This document shows positions 34,932-45,318 of a stretch of 64,000 nucleotides of DNA, piece after piece. A model generated the notes under the pieces. The model was given only the letters and a program-made list of their open reading frames with translations, searched no databases and had not been told where the DNA came from. The translations under genes and the position numbers were made by a program. Each line of letters begins with the position of its first letter. Within the stretch, counting starts at the first letter, position 1. Source of the DNA: Leuctra nigra (Eukaryota; Arthropoda; Insecta; Plecoptera; Leuctridae); the NCBI GenBank assembly GCA_934045905.1, contig OW203765.1:30723997-30787996 (forward strand). Direction: 5' to 3'.

Positions 34932-36369
34932 TTAAAAGTGACCCTAAGTGACACATTTGTTTTACGTGTGAAAAATATTATTTTTTCATCGTTCGTTGAT
35001 CTATAGATTTTTAGCAAGATCGGTCACTTGATGTCACCGGAAAATTTACATTCATTGGTTTATACTCAAATCTGATAAGCCGTGTTGAAAGTCATTTTAT
35101 GAAACTGTATTTTTTTCAATGAATTTTGAAGTCGTTTCACAGAGAGTTTTCCTGATACAATGATTCTAGAATCCCCCGAAGAGCATAATTGTCAATCGTT
35201 GAACAATGTGGTACCTGGGTTAGTCAATTTATAATTAGTTTTCTTCAATTTAATTTTTCGAACAACGTTCTGAAGAAGTCCTGTGAAACAGAACTAAATG
35301 TTGTTCCATCTAATAATAAAGAAGTTAACGTGGAAAGTTCAAAGAATTGTCTTATTTAATAAGGGATATAATGCGGTGAATAGTACACTCATAGACAAAG
35401 AAAATTAAGTCTGGAGCAAGTAGTTTGTAGAACGTTATTTTCTTTCCAGAAATTTTATACTTCAAGGACAACCGGTTTCAATAGTTCTTTCATAATCAAT
35501 TTAATTTGGCTTTAACAAAATGTCCATTGTTCGACAATAGACAATATAATATCTGGTAGCTGCGCTTTTTTCAGAGAGGAAGTATTAGTTTACTTCCTTG
35601 GTATAATATAAAAATTAATTGTCGTTTCCTAAAATTATTTCAAGTTGCGGAAATTTAGTTTCGAAAAAAGTTTACGGAAAAAGTAGTATTAATTTAGGAT
35701 GTAAATGTGGTTCTAGAGTGGAATTTCTTAGTCTACAAGTGTGTAACGCATTCTATTACGAAGTTAAGACGGCTGGGTAGTGAATTTGACCTTGAAGAGT
35801 TTTTTAATCGATTTTTATCAATATCTTTTACCAATGTAATTGTTAAAAAATTAGTAAAATTATGGCACTAAACATCTGTTGGACGAAATAAAACTAATAA
35901 CTTATTCCAAACTATAAAATTATTTTCATTGAACTGTTCTGAATACTCGAACAAAGCCCTATTTTGTTAACAATTACAGTGGTAAAAGATATTGATAAAA
36001 ACTGTTTAAAAACTCTTCAATACTCAGCCCTCTTAATTAGATATATTAATACGTATCAGTCAGTATCAATGTACACTACATATCCTTCCACACGGTTACA
36101 CAATAGTTTCTCAGAATCCCGCAACCCACGCAAACTCTCGACAACCCACGACTCTTGCTCGCGAGTATTATGTTTGCTTTGCAAGAGGTCGACAATTGAT
36201 TGACAAACGAGTGCTCCAGACGTGAATAGAACGAAGAAAATCTCTTGTCTGACTCAAACAAGTGCTGTATGATTGAAATTCCTTGCGAACGTCAGTGGCT
36301 CGTCTTTTGTTGTTCAGGAATTTATGTATTCTCCCGTAAAGATTGGATTTGAATATTCATAGTTGTAAA
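34932..36369. other. Gene-free stretch with one MITE
   Basis: AT-rich. No exon supported apart from the MITE listed at 35764-36040. Confidence 0.4.
35764..36040. mobile_element. MITE, about 275 bp
   Basis: 'taagacggctgggtagtgaa...cttgaagagtttttta' is inverted on the right as 'aaactcttcaatactcagccctctta'. Pairing continues through 'atttttatcaatatctttta', giving arms of about 85 bp with one mismatched stretch. Interior non-coding. Confidence 0.7.
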
Positions 36370-37335
36370 TCTAGTGGAGCGGTCGCTCCACGCCAGCCAA
36401 GTCGTACGGCGCGCGCACACTCTCATATAAAGGCTGGAGCAAACCCACTTTTACTGTAAGCATCAAAGTGGCATTTTCGGCCTACTGGATCTTAAAATTG
36501 AGAAATCTCACATTGTTGCGAAATATCTTAATTTCGAGCTATGGCCCACCCTACAACATATACCAAATTTGGGAACAATAGTTTACGCCCTTTGCGCGCT
36601 AGAGGGCCGTGAAAACAGTGTTTTAGGGCGGTTTTCATAATAATAATCTTAGTAGTAGTAGTAGGCTGGAGCTAAAATCCGGTAAACAGGCCACAGCCTA
36701 AACGGCTGAACCGATTGATCTCACATTTTTACCACGTGTGCACTTTTGGCGTCTGATTTAACCTTGTCCCCATGAATTTTTTGTGCCGCCATTTTGAAAC
36801 CGGAAGTGACGTCATATCTCGTCAACGGTTGGACCGATCGGAACGAAATTTGCGCCAATCGTTTCAGACGGTCATCTATATGGATTATCAATATCAAAAG
36901 ACTGAACATTATTTTAAATAAACCGGAAATGACGTCATGAAATTTGAAATACATCGATTTGCATTTCAGCAACAACTGTTGATCCGATTGTCTTGATATT
37001 TATGTAACGTTTGTACTTTTGATATTTCATTTGACTTGTTATAAAACCAACCGGAAGCCGCCATTTTGAAACCGGAAGTGACATCATGTCTCAAAAACGG
37101 CTAAACAGATTAGAACAAAACCAGCGCTAAACGATTTAGACGGTCAACTTTATGTAATCAGTAATATTTGATGATTCAAATATCGAAACCGGAAATGACG
37201 TCACACATTTTATGACCTATACCGGAAATGACGTCATAAATATGCTAAATGACGCTAAATTCACCACTTTATACTTTAAAACAGATATAAGTAAACGTAC
37301 TTTGTAAATAATTATAAATTCAAGGTTGCAGTGTT

Positions 37336-37870
37336 CTCGGCGGCCATTTTTAAAACCGGAAGTGACGTCATATATCGTAAACGGTTGTACCGATTGCAAC
37401 CTAAGTTTGGAAATGTGTTGGACTAATAATTATGAATTCAAGACGACATTATTTTCGGCCGCCATTGTTAAAACCGGAAGTGACGTCAAATATCGAAAAT
37501 GGCTGTACCGATTGCAATCAAATTTTGGAAATGTGTTGTACTAATAATTATGAATTCAAGACGACATTATTTTCGGCCGCCATTGTTAAAACCGGAAGTG
37601 ACGTCATATATCGAAAATGGCTGTACCGATTGCAACCAAATTTTGGAAATGTGTTGTACTAATAATTATGAATTCAAGACGACATTATTTTCGGCCGCCA
37701 TTGTTAAAACCGGAAGTGACGTCATATATCAAAAACGGCTGTACCGATTGCAACCAAATTTTGGAAATGTGTAGGAGTAATAATTATGAATTCAAGACGA
37801 CATTATTTTCGGCCGCCATTGCTAAAACCGGAAGTGACGTCATAAATCGAAAACGGCTGGACCGATTGTA
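37336..37870 (+). repeat. 118-bp satellite, five units
   Basis: 'GCCATT' of each unit falls at 37343, 37461, 37579, 37697 and 37815: a period of exactly 118 bp. Every unit includes CCGGAAGTGACGTCA and 'ggctgtaccgattgcaa'. The middle units are almost identical, which points to recent local expansion. The overlapping 70-90 codon frames here merely translate the satellite. Confidence 0.93.
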
Positions 37871-38040
37871 ACGAAACTTAAAGCTATTCTTCTTGGAGAA
37901 TTATTTTAATCTTATATACCAAACGCAACTTTTCTAAGTATCCAAATCGGCATAGGCGTATTTTTTTAAAGAAATAAGTTCTTGCACGGACACAAGCTGT
38001 GCTACAAGCTGTATGAATAAACTAACAAAAGAAGTGATAT

Positions 38041-38240
38041 CCCAGAAAAAAACACTCCGTGTAAAAAAGGCAGCCAAGTCTCTTTACTTTAAAAAAATTC
38101 AACACCGAAAAGGAGTGATATCAAAAAAGGAGCCAAGTCAATGACATTTCCAAATATTTAATCGTATCTTTGAAATAAAAGTATAAACACCGAGAAATAC
38201 TTTACAAAAGGACTTGGCGCATCGTTTTTTTAAAGACATT
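38041..38240. repeat. Left arm of copy 4 palindrome
   Basis: Starts CCCAGAAAAAAACACTCCGT and ends with CTTGGCGCATCG plus T-run and 'aaagacat'. It is inverted almost perfectly at 39121-39321, although its sequence is well diverged from the other copies. Confidence 0.85.
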
Positions 38241-38742
38241 TTTCTATTCATAAGCATGTGCCATTTATATACAACCGTCATTTTGAATGTTTAGAATAAT
38301 AGGGAAACATCTTTCAATTAGGTACATATTATACATACCTTCTGTAAAATATTTTCTATATGAATATATACGCTATGAAACTTGTTGTCTATGCTTTCTA
38401 TAAATATACACAATAGTTATCTTCGTAATATTGTTTCGTGGTGAATATAATTAAGTCTCATCATGCGTTATACCTTCACATCATGTAACAATTTCTATTG
38501 ATACACATTTTATAAAAATACATTTCACAAAGAAGACAGTCATATTGAATTTCTATTAAAAAATTTAACTTTATACACTTGACACTTCAAAAATATATAA
38601 TTGTGTTCCATTAGTTAGTAATTATTTGACAACGTTTCATGATTTCCTTCAGTCAAGATCAAATTATGAAAAGATACCAGTCTAATATCGCCATATTAAC
38701 AGTACTGCAAGAATATGTATGAGCCCACTTCCAATTGATATG

Positions 38743-38927
38743 AAGGGATGTGTGTTGTGAAAAATATCCGACCGAACCGGGGCACGAACTTGGGACCTCT
38801 CACTTGCCGGGCGAGAGCTCTACCAACTGAGCTACCCGATCGGACGGGCGGACATTAGACACAACACACTGATGAGGATCCTGACTCCTGACTCCATGGA
38901 AGTTTTCCAAAGAAACCTACATTCTCA
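38743..38927 (-). mobile_element. tRNA-like SINE (second family)
   Basis: The minus strand contains a tRNA-like segment (about 38842-38768): CGATCGGGTAGCTCAGTTGG, anticodon arm CTCGCCCGGCAAGTGAG and TTCGTGCCCCGG. The A box is good; the T arm and B box are degraded and the acceptor pairing is poor. An 18-bp direct repeat CCACTTCCAATTGATATG / ...TTGTTATG (38725-38742 and 38928-38945) flanks it, as expected for a retroposed insertion. I therefore read it as a SINE derived from a tRNA-Ala-like gene, not a functional tRNA. Confidence 0.7.
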
Positions 38928-39120
38928 CCACTTCCAATTGTTATGTAATTCTTTCACCCTTATATTACTTATATATTACAGCATAAAATCATGCTTCTAT
39001 CGCCATTGACAAAACTATAAAATAGTCATTACTTAAAGTAGCTTGATTCATAGATTCTGGCTCTAATAGAAAGAGGAAAATGTACCTACTTGTAAATTTC
39101 TTTCCACTTTTAGGATAGAA

Positions 39121-39321
39121 TGATGTCTTTAAAAAAACGATGCGCCAAGTCCTTTTGTAAAGTATTTCTCGGTGTTTATACTTTTATTTCAAAGATACGA
39201 TTAAATATTTGGAAATGTCATTGACTTGGCTCCTTTTTTGATATCACTCCTTTTCGGTGTTGAATTTTTTTAAAGTAAAGAGACTTGGCTGCCTTTTTTA
39301 CACGGAGTGTTTTTTTCTGGG
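39121..39321. repeat. Right arm of copy 4 palindrome
   Basis: Inverse of 38041-38240, including copy-specific features such as 'ttctcggtgtttatactttt' and the CTGGG end, which mirrors CCCAG at the left. Confidence 0.85.
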
Positions 39322-40755
39322 TAAGACTTTCTTGAAGAGAGTATTATTAATGAACAATTCAATCAATTAACGAAATATCAATAGAAAAGTGGAGAAGTTA
39401 ACTCGGAAATATTTTTAAATAACTAGTCGTAAAGAACCAATTAATGTTACAATCATGATCATCATCACTTTTGTATTCGAGAAAATAAGGAACACGACTG
39501 ACCTCTGGTGGATTCTTTGGTACTATGAAAATGGAAGATATAAAGGGTTTATTTATGTAAAAAAACGATATAAAATTTGCTTTAGTTGTTTGTTATGGCT
39601 GAAAATGTAAACTTGTAACTGAACCTAAATTTAATTTGTTTCTCCTTTTTCACTGCCCTATGGAAACGCAAACATCAAAATAAAAAAGTGCATCTAAAAA
39701 GTTACCTGCCAGAAGTGGCTCCATCACGTATCGCTTATTTGTTCGAATATAAAGTTTGGTTTTGAGAAATTCATAGAACCTACCTCTGACACCATTTTGT
39801 AAAAACTAACATAACATAATTTTCTTCGTGTCTTCAGGGTACCGCCTTAAAATTCAGATTTTATTTAAGTAGTGTACTCATAATATCTTTTTATTTCATT
39901 TTCAACGTCTAATTCGGCTTTGTTTTGAGAAACACATAGAACCTACCTCTGACACCATTTGTAACGTGGTACAAATTCATTATTTCAACAGTGTCTCTAA
40001 GGCAAACGTATAAACCTTGACATTATCATGTCATAATTGTACGAAACAGTCATAAAACATGTTGCAAAACTCAAGGAGGAAGATAAAAATTAACAGAGGG
40101 CTTGGAAATATTATGTTTTACGCCAATGGGACAGGACTGTCAAGATGTTTGGGAACCTCCTAGAGATTCCTAGAAGTTGATAATTAAAGTCTGATGGTTT
40201 TGAATATGGTTGCTCTAGTCCATGACCATATTCTTTAATCTGTAATCTATAGTCTATATTAATATCCATCGAGAGTCGGGGAATGGAGTATATAATTGTC
40301 TCAACAGATGTAGTTGTATTGTGCCAAAAGGACACACTAAAATTGTGCCAAATAAGTAATAACACACCACTAATACTCTGATAACTTTTAAACGGTGGAT
40401 TAGGACTATATTATAATGGCAGCAACCAATGAAATTCCTAGAATTACTGTTTAACTTAATTACTGGAAAACTGGACATTAAACTGCAGTGTTAATTTATT
40501 TCCACAATAAAAAAATCACAGGGAAATTGTGAATAATACTAAGTAACATTTGTTTCACATATTGGCAAAATTAGTTTGTATTTATAATTATACAATTTCT
40601 TTTTAAATCCAAGTAATAAAATTTAGAAAAATTTATCTCGTTTTTTTTTAACTTTGTACCCTTGTTAAAATATTAAAATTCCTAATTTAACTCATTACAA
40701 AAATTCATATCAGTTACACAAATAGACATGAAGTATAGTATTAGGTATTGCGTGA
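39322..40755. other. Gene-free stretch
   Basis: AT-rich. A partial copy of the 'aacttttaaacggtggatta / ggcagcaaccaatgaaattc' MITE family lies at about 40365-40470 (other copies near 53133, 59356 and 59600). 'ttgagaaa...catagaacctacctctgacaccattt' occurs twice, at about 39762 and 39927. Confidence 0.4.
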
Positions 40756-41121
40756 CAATGTTTGAGTTCCCATATCCTACACTGGCGCTGCCTTATGGAA
40801 AGGTACAAACTAAGTCATCATTTGGCTGGACGAATAGTACTTCTTCAAATACGACGAGCACATCCATCTCGATATTGTAAAACCATTCGTAATTTAATTA
40901 ATGCTTTATTGAGCACTTCACTTAAAATAATGAGTCATTACTTCAAGTCGTCTCTGTTTGATTGTAAATTTACTACTCTTCAATTGCGTGCAGTTGGTGG
41001 AGCATTACTCAAGATTTTAATACTGATTAGTATCAGGTCACATGACCTTTATACCCAGTGCGTAGCAGCTATAAATACTCTTGATATACTCCTACATATC
41101 TGGACTGGAGATTTCAAGTAG
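40756..41121 (+). other. Unidentified open frame, about 120 codons
   Basis: The frame is open from 40756 to the TAG at 41119-41121. It reads like genuine protein ('MERYKLSHHLAGRIVLLQIR', 'HPSRYCKTIRNLINALLSTS', 'AAINTLDILLHIWTGDFK') with mixed hydrophobic and charged residues and no low complexity. The first ATG in frame is at about 40795. No family is recognised. It has no strong start context, and TTTGAG before 40767 could be a splice acceptor. It could be an exon, a processed-pseudogene fragment or chance. No function is proposed. Confidence 0.3.
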
Positions 41122-41519
41122 ATGTGGAGGTATTTTGAGTTGAAGTGACATTTCTACGATGTTACGCTAAATTGCCCAGCTTTGTGTCGTGGTTTTGCAT
41201 ATTTCTTTCGGTAAGAAATTGTTTGCCTCTAAATTTGTGATGATATATCAAATGAGGGGTTGGGAAGGAAAACATGTAAACCCCAAAACCAGTATTCTGA
41301 GAAATATACAATATTCTTCTATCTTGTTTTACATTTGGGTTAGCAATACACAATTGACATTTTCGTGCTCTTGATGGTGATATGTTAAGAGATGCATTGT
41401 TATTGTATACCTATTTCTGACTGGTCCAGCAAAATTAAAGACGTATGTTTTTATTTGACGTTTAATACGTTTTTCCCCCCAAGTCCTCAATTTGACAGCA
41501 TTATTCTTGCGACTGAAGG

Positions 41520-41650
41520 TCCTTAATGAGTTTTCTTTGTGGTTTTCCTCTGTCCAGAGACAAATGATGGGAAGGTTCCATAATAAAAGACGACCGCTTC
41601 CTTTCCATCATCAATCGTTACCATTTCTTTAGCGCCATTTTCCTATCACT
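41520..41650 (+). repeat. Diverged SINE fragment
   Basis: 'gaaggtccttaatgag', 'tgtggttttcctctgtcc', 'gacaaatgatgggaaggttcc' and 'ccgcttcctttcc' follow the SINE body order with many substitutions. Confidence 0.6.
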
Positions 41651-43064
41651 ATCCTATTAATTAAACTGTTGCCAATAGATGAAACGCAATATAGCTGACG
41701 TTCAACACTATATCATAATATTTGTTTTAATAAATCAAGTGAATTCATGACATGTGGTGATGACATCTAAGATGTGTGTCTGGTTTTTGGAGATGATTTG
41801 ATAAAAAATAAACCAAGCCTAAGTATAGATTTCAAGCCAAGGCTTAAGGTGTCACAAGCTTAAGCGTTTTAAAAACTTATCAATGAAAGTTAAAATACGA
41901 TTGCAGCTTCACGCAAAATTCTCTTTAAATATTACTGCAAAAAGGCACCATATCACATTTCGTTGCTCTAATGTGAAGAAAATCCCAGTGTTTCGTATTG
42001 AACACTTGGAGTAGCTACATTGGAGTAGCTACATTGGACACAGTACATTGTAGGTTATAAAAACACTAAGCCCAATTTAAAACGGTATTTGAACGAAACG
42101 GATTCGTTGTCATAGGATGAAGCCACCACAGCTTTATCAGCCAATCATTTTCTTAAGAACACGATTTATTATTTGTTCGAATGTACCTACTTATTTTCTC
42201 GAAAGCCTGGATTTTTGTGGAGTAAAAATTTAAAATATGTTTAAAATGTGTACGCGTGTGAATAGCTTTCCAATTCGACTAAGCTCCGAATTAAATGACT
42301 CTACTAACTCAATTTAAAAAAAAATGAGTTTGTGAGTTTTGAACTTCATATGTAAATGAATCATCATAATCACGATCATAATTTTAATAAGATTGATTTA
42401 AAATCAGTATATTTTAACTCAGCCCGATTACACGTGATGCCAGATACGCTGTTGAATGTAGCAATACATCATCAAATCATTCAATTTTCCTCTCTCCGAA
42501 TATCTATAAATACATGTGGTTTTCGTCTCACGAATTACTGCTATTAAAAACTATCAAATTTGTTAAACAAATTTATTCAAGCTCACATAATTCACTTCAG
42601 TTAAATCGTTTCGTGCCTAAACGTGGAATGAAGATGACATCCATGAACATTTTATTATATCCATTAAAAAACATGTCCGAATGAAAATACAGTTCGAAAA
42701 GATTGTGAATTTATATACAGATCTTAACTTTGAGATGATTCAGAATATACAGAATTTTATAAATAAAACATTTTCAATCTACGTCGTTCGCCCTTGGTTA
42801 ATATCATACATCTACAAGTTGAGATTCACTTTATATAACAAAGTTCTACATTTTTATTCGAAAGTAGAGAACGTCTCTCTCAAAACTTATGTGTGAATAT
42901 CATTTTCTTTTTCAGGTCAATCGAAGTCACAGATCCGACCAATGTTTTCACAAAATATGAATTTGTTTTATTGCATTGTGATTTCTAACAAGATCTGTTT
43001 CTTGGTTTCACCGGAAAACTGATTTATATAATAAATTGAGTTCTGCTTTACTTATGGATAATCA

Positions 43065-43347
43065 TTTTTTTGTCTGGGGCTTAACGTCGCACTGTTCTGC
43101 AGCGAGGCTAATGGCGACGGATGAATGATTATGATGATGATTGGGAGATGATGGTGAAGAGTAGGTAAGGATGGAAGGTGGGAAGGAGGCGGTCGTGGCC
43201 TATTAGTAGGGTACCTTCCCAGCAATTGCCTTTCGACTGAGGAAAAACCACGAAAAAACCCCAGTCAGGAAGGACCGGCCGCGGGAATCGAACCCGGGCC
43301 TCCGGAATACAAGTTCAGAGCGTTAACCACTCACCCAACCTGTTCCG
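43065..43347 (-). mobile_element. Full-length tRNA-derived SINE
   Basis: Reverse orientation of the 17037 and 58510 family. The poly-A side appears as TTTTTTTGTCTGGGGCTTAA at the left and the tRNA-like head as 'aacccgggcctccggaatac...cacccaacctgttccg' at the right. The B box is intact (GGGTTCGATTCCC on the minus strand). A clear target duplication is not obvious. Confidence 0.88.
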
Positions 43348-45260
43348 TGAATAATAAAATGTCTTGTGTTGATATGTCGTTTTCTTCTATTTTCAACCTC
43401 CTAGACATCTAGTACTTCGTCGCGTCTTAATGATTTTAATTAGTTGAGGATGTTTGGAATATGATGGGTGAAGGTCGACAGCGATCTAAAATCTTTATAG
43501 TATTTTGGAGAATGGCAATTTCCAGATGCCGATTGAGGAAAGTCAGACATCTCAGGAAGTTTACGATTAAATTGAGATTGGATTCTGGTCTGCGCATAAT
43601 TATTGGTAAGTGCTAAAGATACAAAACAAAACAAACTACTTGTAGGTACAAATAACTGGAAAAACGTGCAAAAAATATTGTCTAGGGAGAAAATCTTGAC
43701 GATTTTGGCTTGGTCAAATGAATGTTTCTTTACAATTACAAGACATAAAAAAGATTCTCAATAATTTGAATTAAGGTCAAATAAGAGAAAACAATAATTG
43801 AACAATAAGGTAAGCCAATTTTCGATTAAAACGTGATGCGTGGTAAATTTTGCACACTTGGTACATTGTTTTAACTTACTTTAACATAGTTTTTCCTCTT
43901 GTGAAATGGAAATATATACACACTTTCGCACTTATTTTTAAACCGCAAAAGCAGCCGATTCTCGGTTGTTTAGCTTAAGTGTTCACAAGGTCAATGTTGG
44001 TTTAACTTTGAAATACTTCGAAATTATAACCACATAAGTTATTTGACATTTCCTGTTTCTCATGACTTCATCAAACTCTTCTTCACTTCTATAAAAACTT
44101 TATATATTGCTTTAGTAGTTTATCACTTTGTGTGCATTTATGAAGCCTGTCCTTCTTTTTTATCTTTTTGATTCAATGACGCCATTCGTTAAGCTCGATT
44201 TTCATTTAAAATATTGCCGACCGTTTTGGCGATCCTTTTTACACTTGTAACTATTTTATTATTAATTATTATTCCAATCAATTGACTACAGACAGTTTCT
44301 CTGAGAAAACTTAAATTTAACGCATTTGTATTATAATCGTATACAGACCAATTTTTCCTAAGCCGTGACGCTTGAATATCTCAAGGATAAAAGTGAACAA
44401 ATCTTTAGATTGTGGCTGAAGAGTCCATGAGTGGGACGAACATACAACTGAATATTGGACAGATCTACTCACTAACAGCAGAGGCGATAGCTGGGCATGA
44501 TAATTACCTGAAACAGAGAAAAGAAAACTCATTAAAATGAGAAATAATGTATTAATGTGCATATATTATTACATTAATGAAAACAAATATAAATCTCTTC
44601 ATTAAACGAGCACCGAGGTGTGTAACATTCTTAAATCAGTTCATAAAATAAAAAAGGAGTGAAAAGAAGTAATATCTAAAGTATTAGGTTAATTCAAAAA
44701 TTATTTTTAAAATTACAATAAATTTCAATGTATTAACTGTATTTGGTGCATTTTTGATCATAATTTTTTATGTGTGACCACTAAGTTTCTTCAGTCGTTG
44801 CTTAAAACACGATTTATTTTTAGAACCGGGGATTATTCATAATGCCGTAGAATAGGAAATCAAACTCTTATTTCCAAATTATACCTTGTGGCTTAGTGTG
44901 CTATCGTTGCGTGCCATTTGAAGAAACCCTATTCTTACTGACAACACCGTAGGTGTCTACACTCTATGATTTTACTATTTGAATCATTTCTTTGTCAAGT
45001 TCTCGGAACTCCGGTTTACGTTTCGAAATATTTTACAATGGAACTGACACGTCACAACATCAGCTACAAATCAATATCGTATCTCACATAACACTTAAAC
45101 TAGTTTACTCGATCGGTGTCATTGGTTGTCTAGATAGCATTCACGTTTATTCCAAAATAAAGAGCTCAGATTGTGTAGTTGAAGGGTCCAGCATCTGAAT
45201 CGTGATCGCAAGTCTGTCAAAGTTTCATTTTGTCACAAAACTCGGCGTGAATCTAGAGAA

Positions 45261-45318
45261 ATGCCGAGAGAACAGAAAGCAAACTTTTCGCTCTTGAGAA
45301 CCGCGCTGTTCTACACAG
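45261..45318 (+). CDS. OR A exon 1
   Basis: Encodes MPREQKANFSLLRTALFYT plus the first base of Gly, ending ACAG|GTTTGT. The phase-1 end fits exon 2 (G + GT = Gly). The segment KANFSL(L/V)(R/K)TA recurs at the start of gene B, which is the main reason this distant exon is assigned here. Confidence 0.8.

Larger units (their letters stand above)
36370..39321 (+). mobile_element. AGCCAAGTC-family repeat, copy 4
   Basis: The 5' block TCTAGTGGAGCGGTCGCTCC and CCAGCCAAGTCGTAC are followed by the same body as copy 1. The sequence runs uninterrupted where copy 1 has the 2.3-kb foldback ('tttcataataataatctta', about 36636). The centre carries ETS/CRE-like monomers, including a five-unit 118-bp array. 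The 3' palindrome is split: left arm 38041-38240, right arm 39121-39321, with an 880-bp loop containing a tRNA-like SINE. Confidence 0.7.
41122..45260. other. Gene-free stretch with SINE copies
   Basis: No exon supported. It contains a SINE fragment at about 41520-41650 and a full minus-strand SINE at 43065-43347. About 42060-42110 resembles the 25.5-kb MITE interior ('aaaacggtatttgaacgaaa'). Confidence 0.4.

Noticed and set aside
37336..37870. CRISPR-like array
   Set aside because: The whole unit repeats without unique spacers, and the genome is eukaryotic. It is a satellite.
37326..37871. Four overlapping 72-91 codon frames with 'MAVPIA...' repeats
   Set aside because: They translate the 118-bp satellite; its length is not a multiple of three, so frames shift from unit to unit.
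38768..38842. Functional tRNA-Ala gene on the minus strand
   Set aside because: The T arm and acceptor do not pair properly, position 33 is not U, and an 18-bp target duplication flanks a longer unit. It is a SINE.
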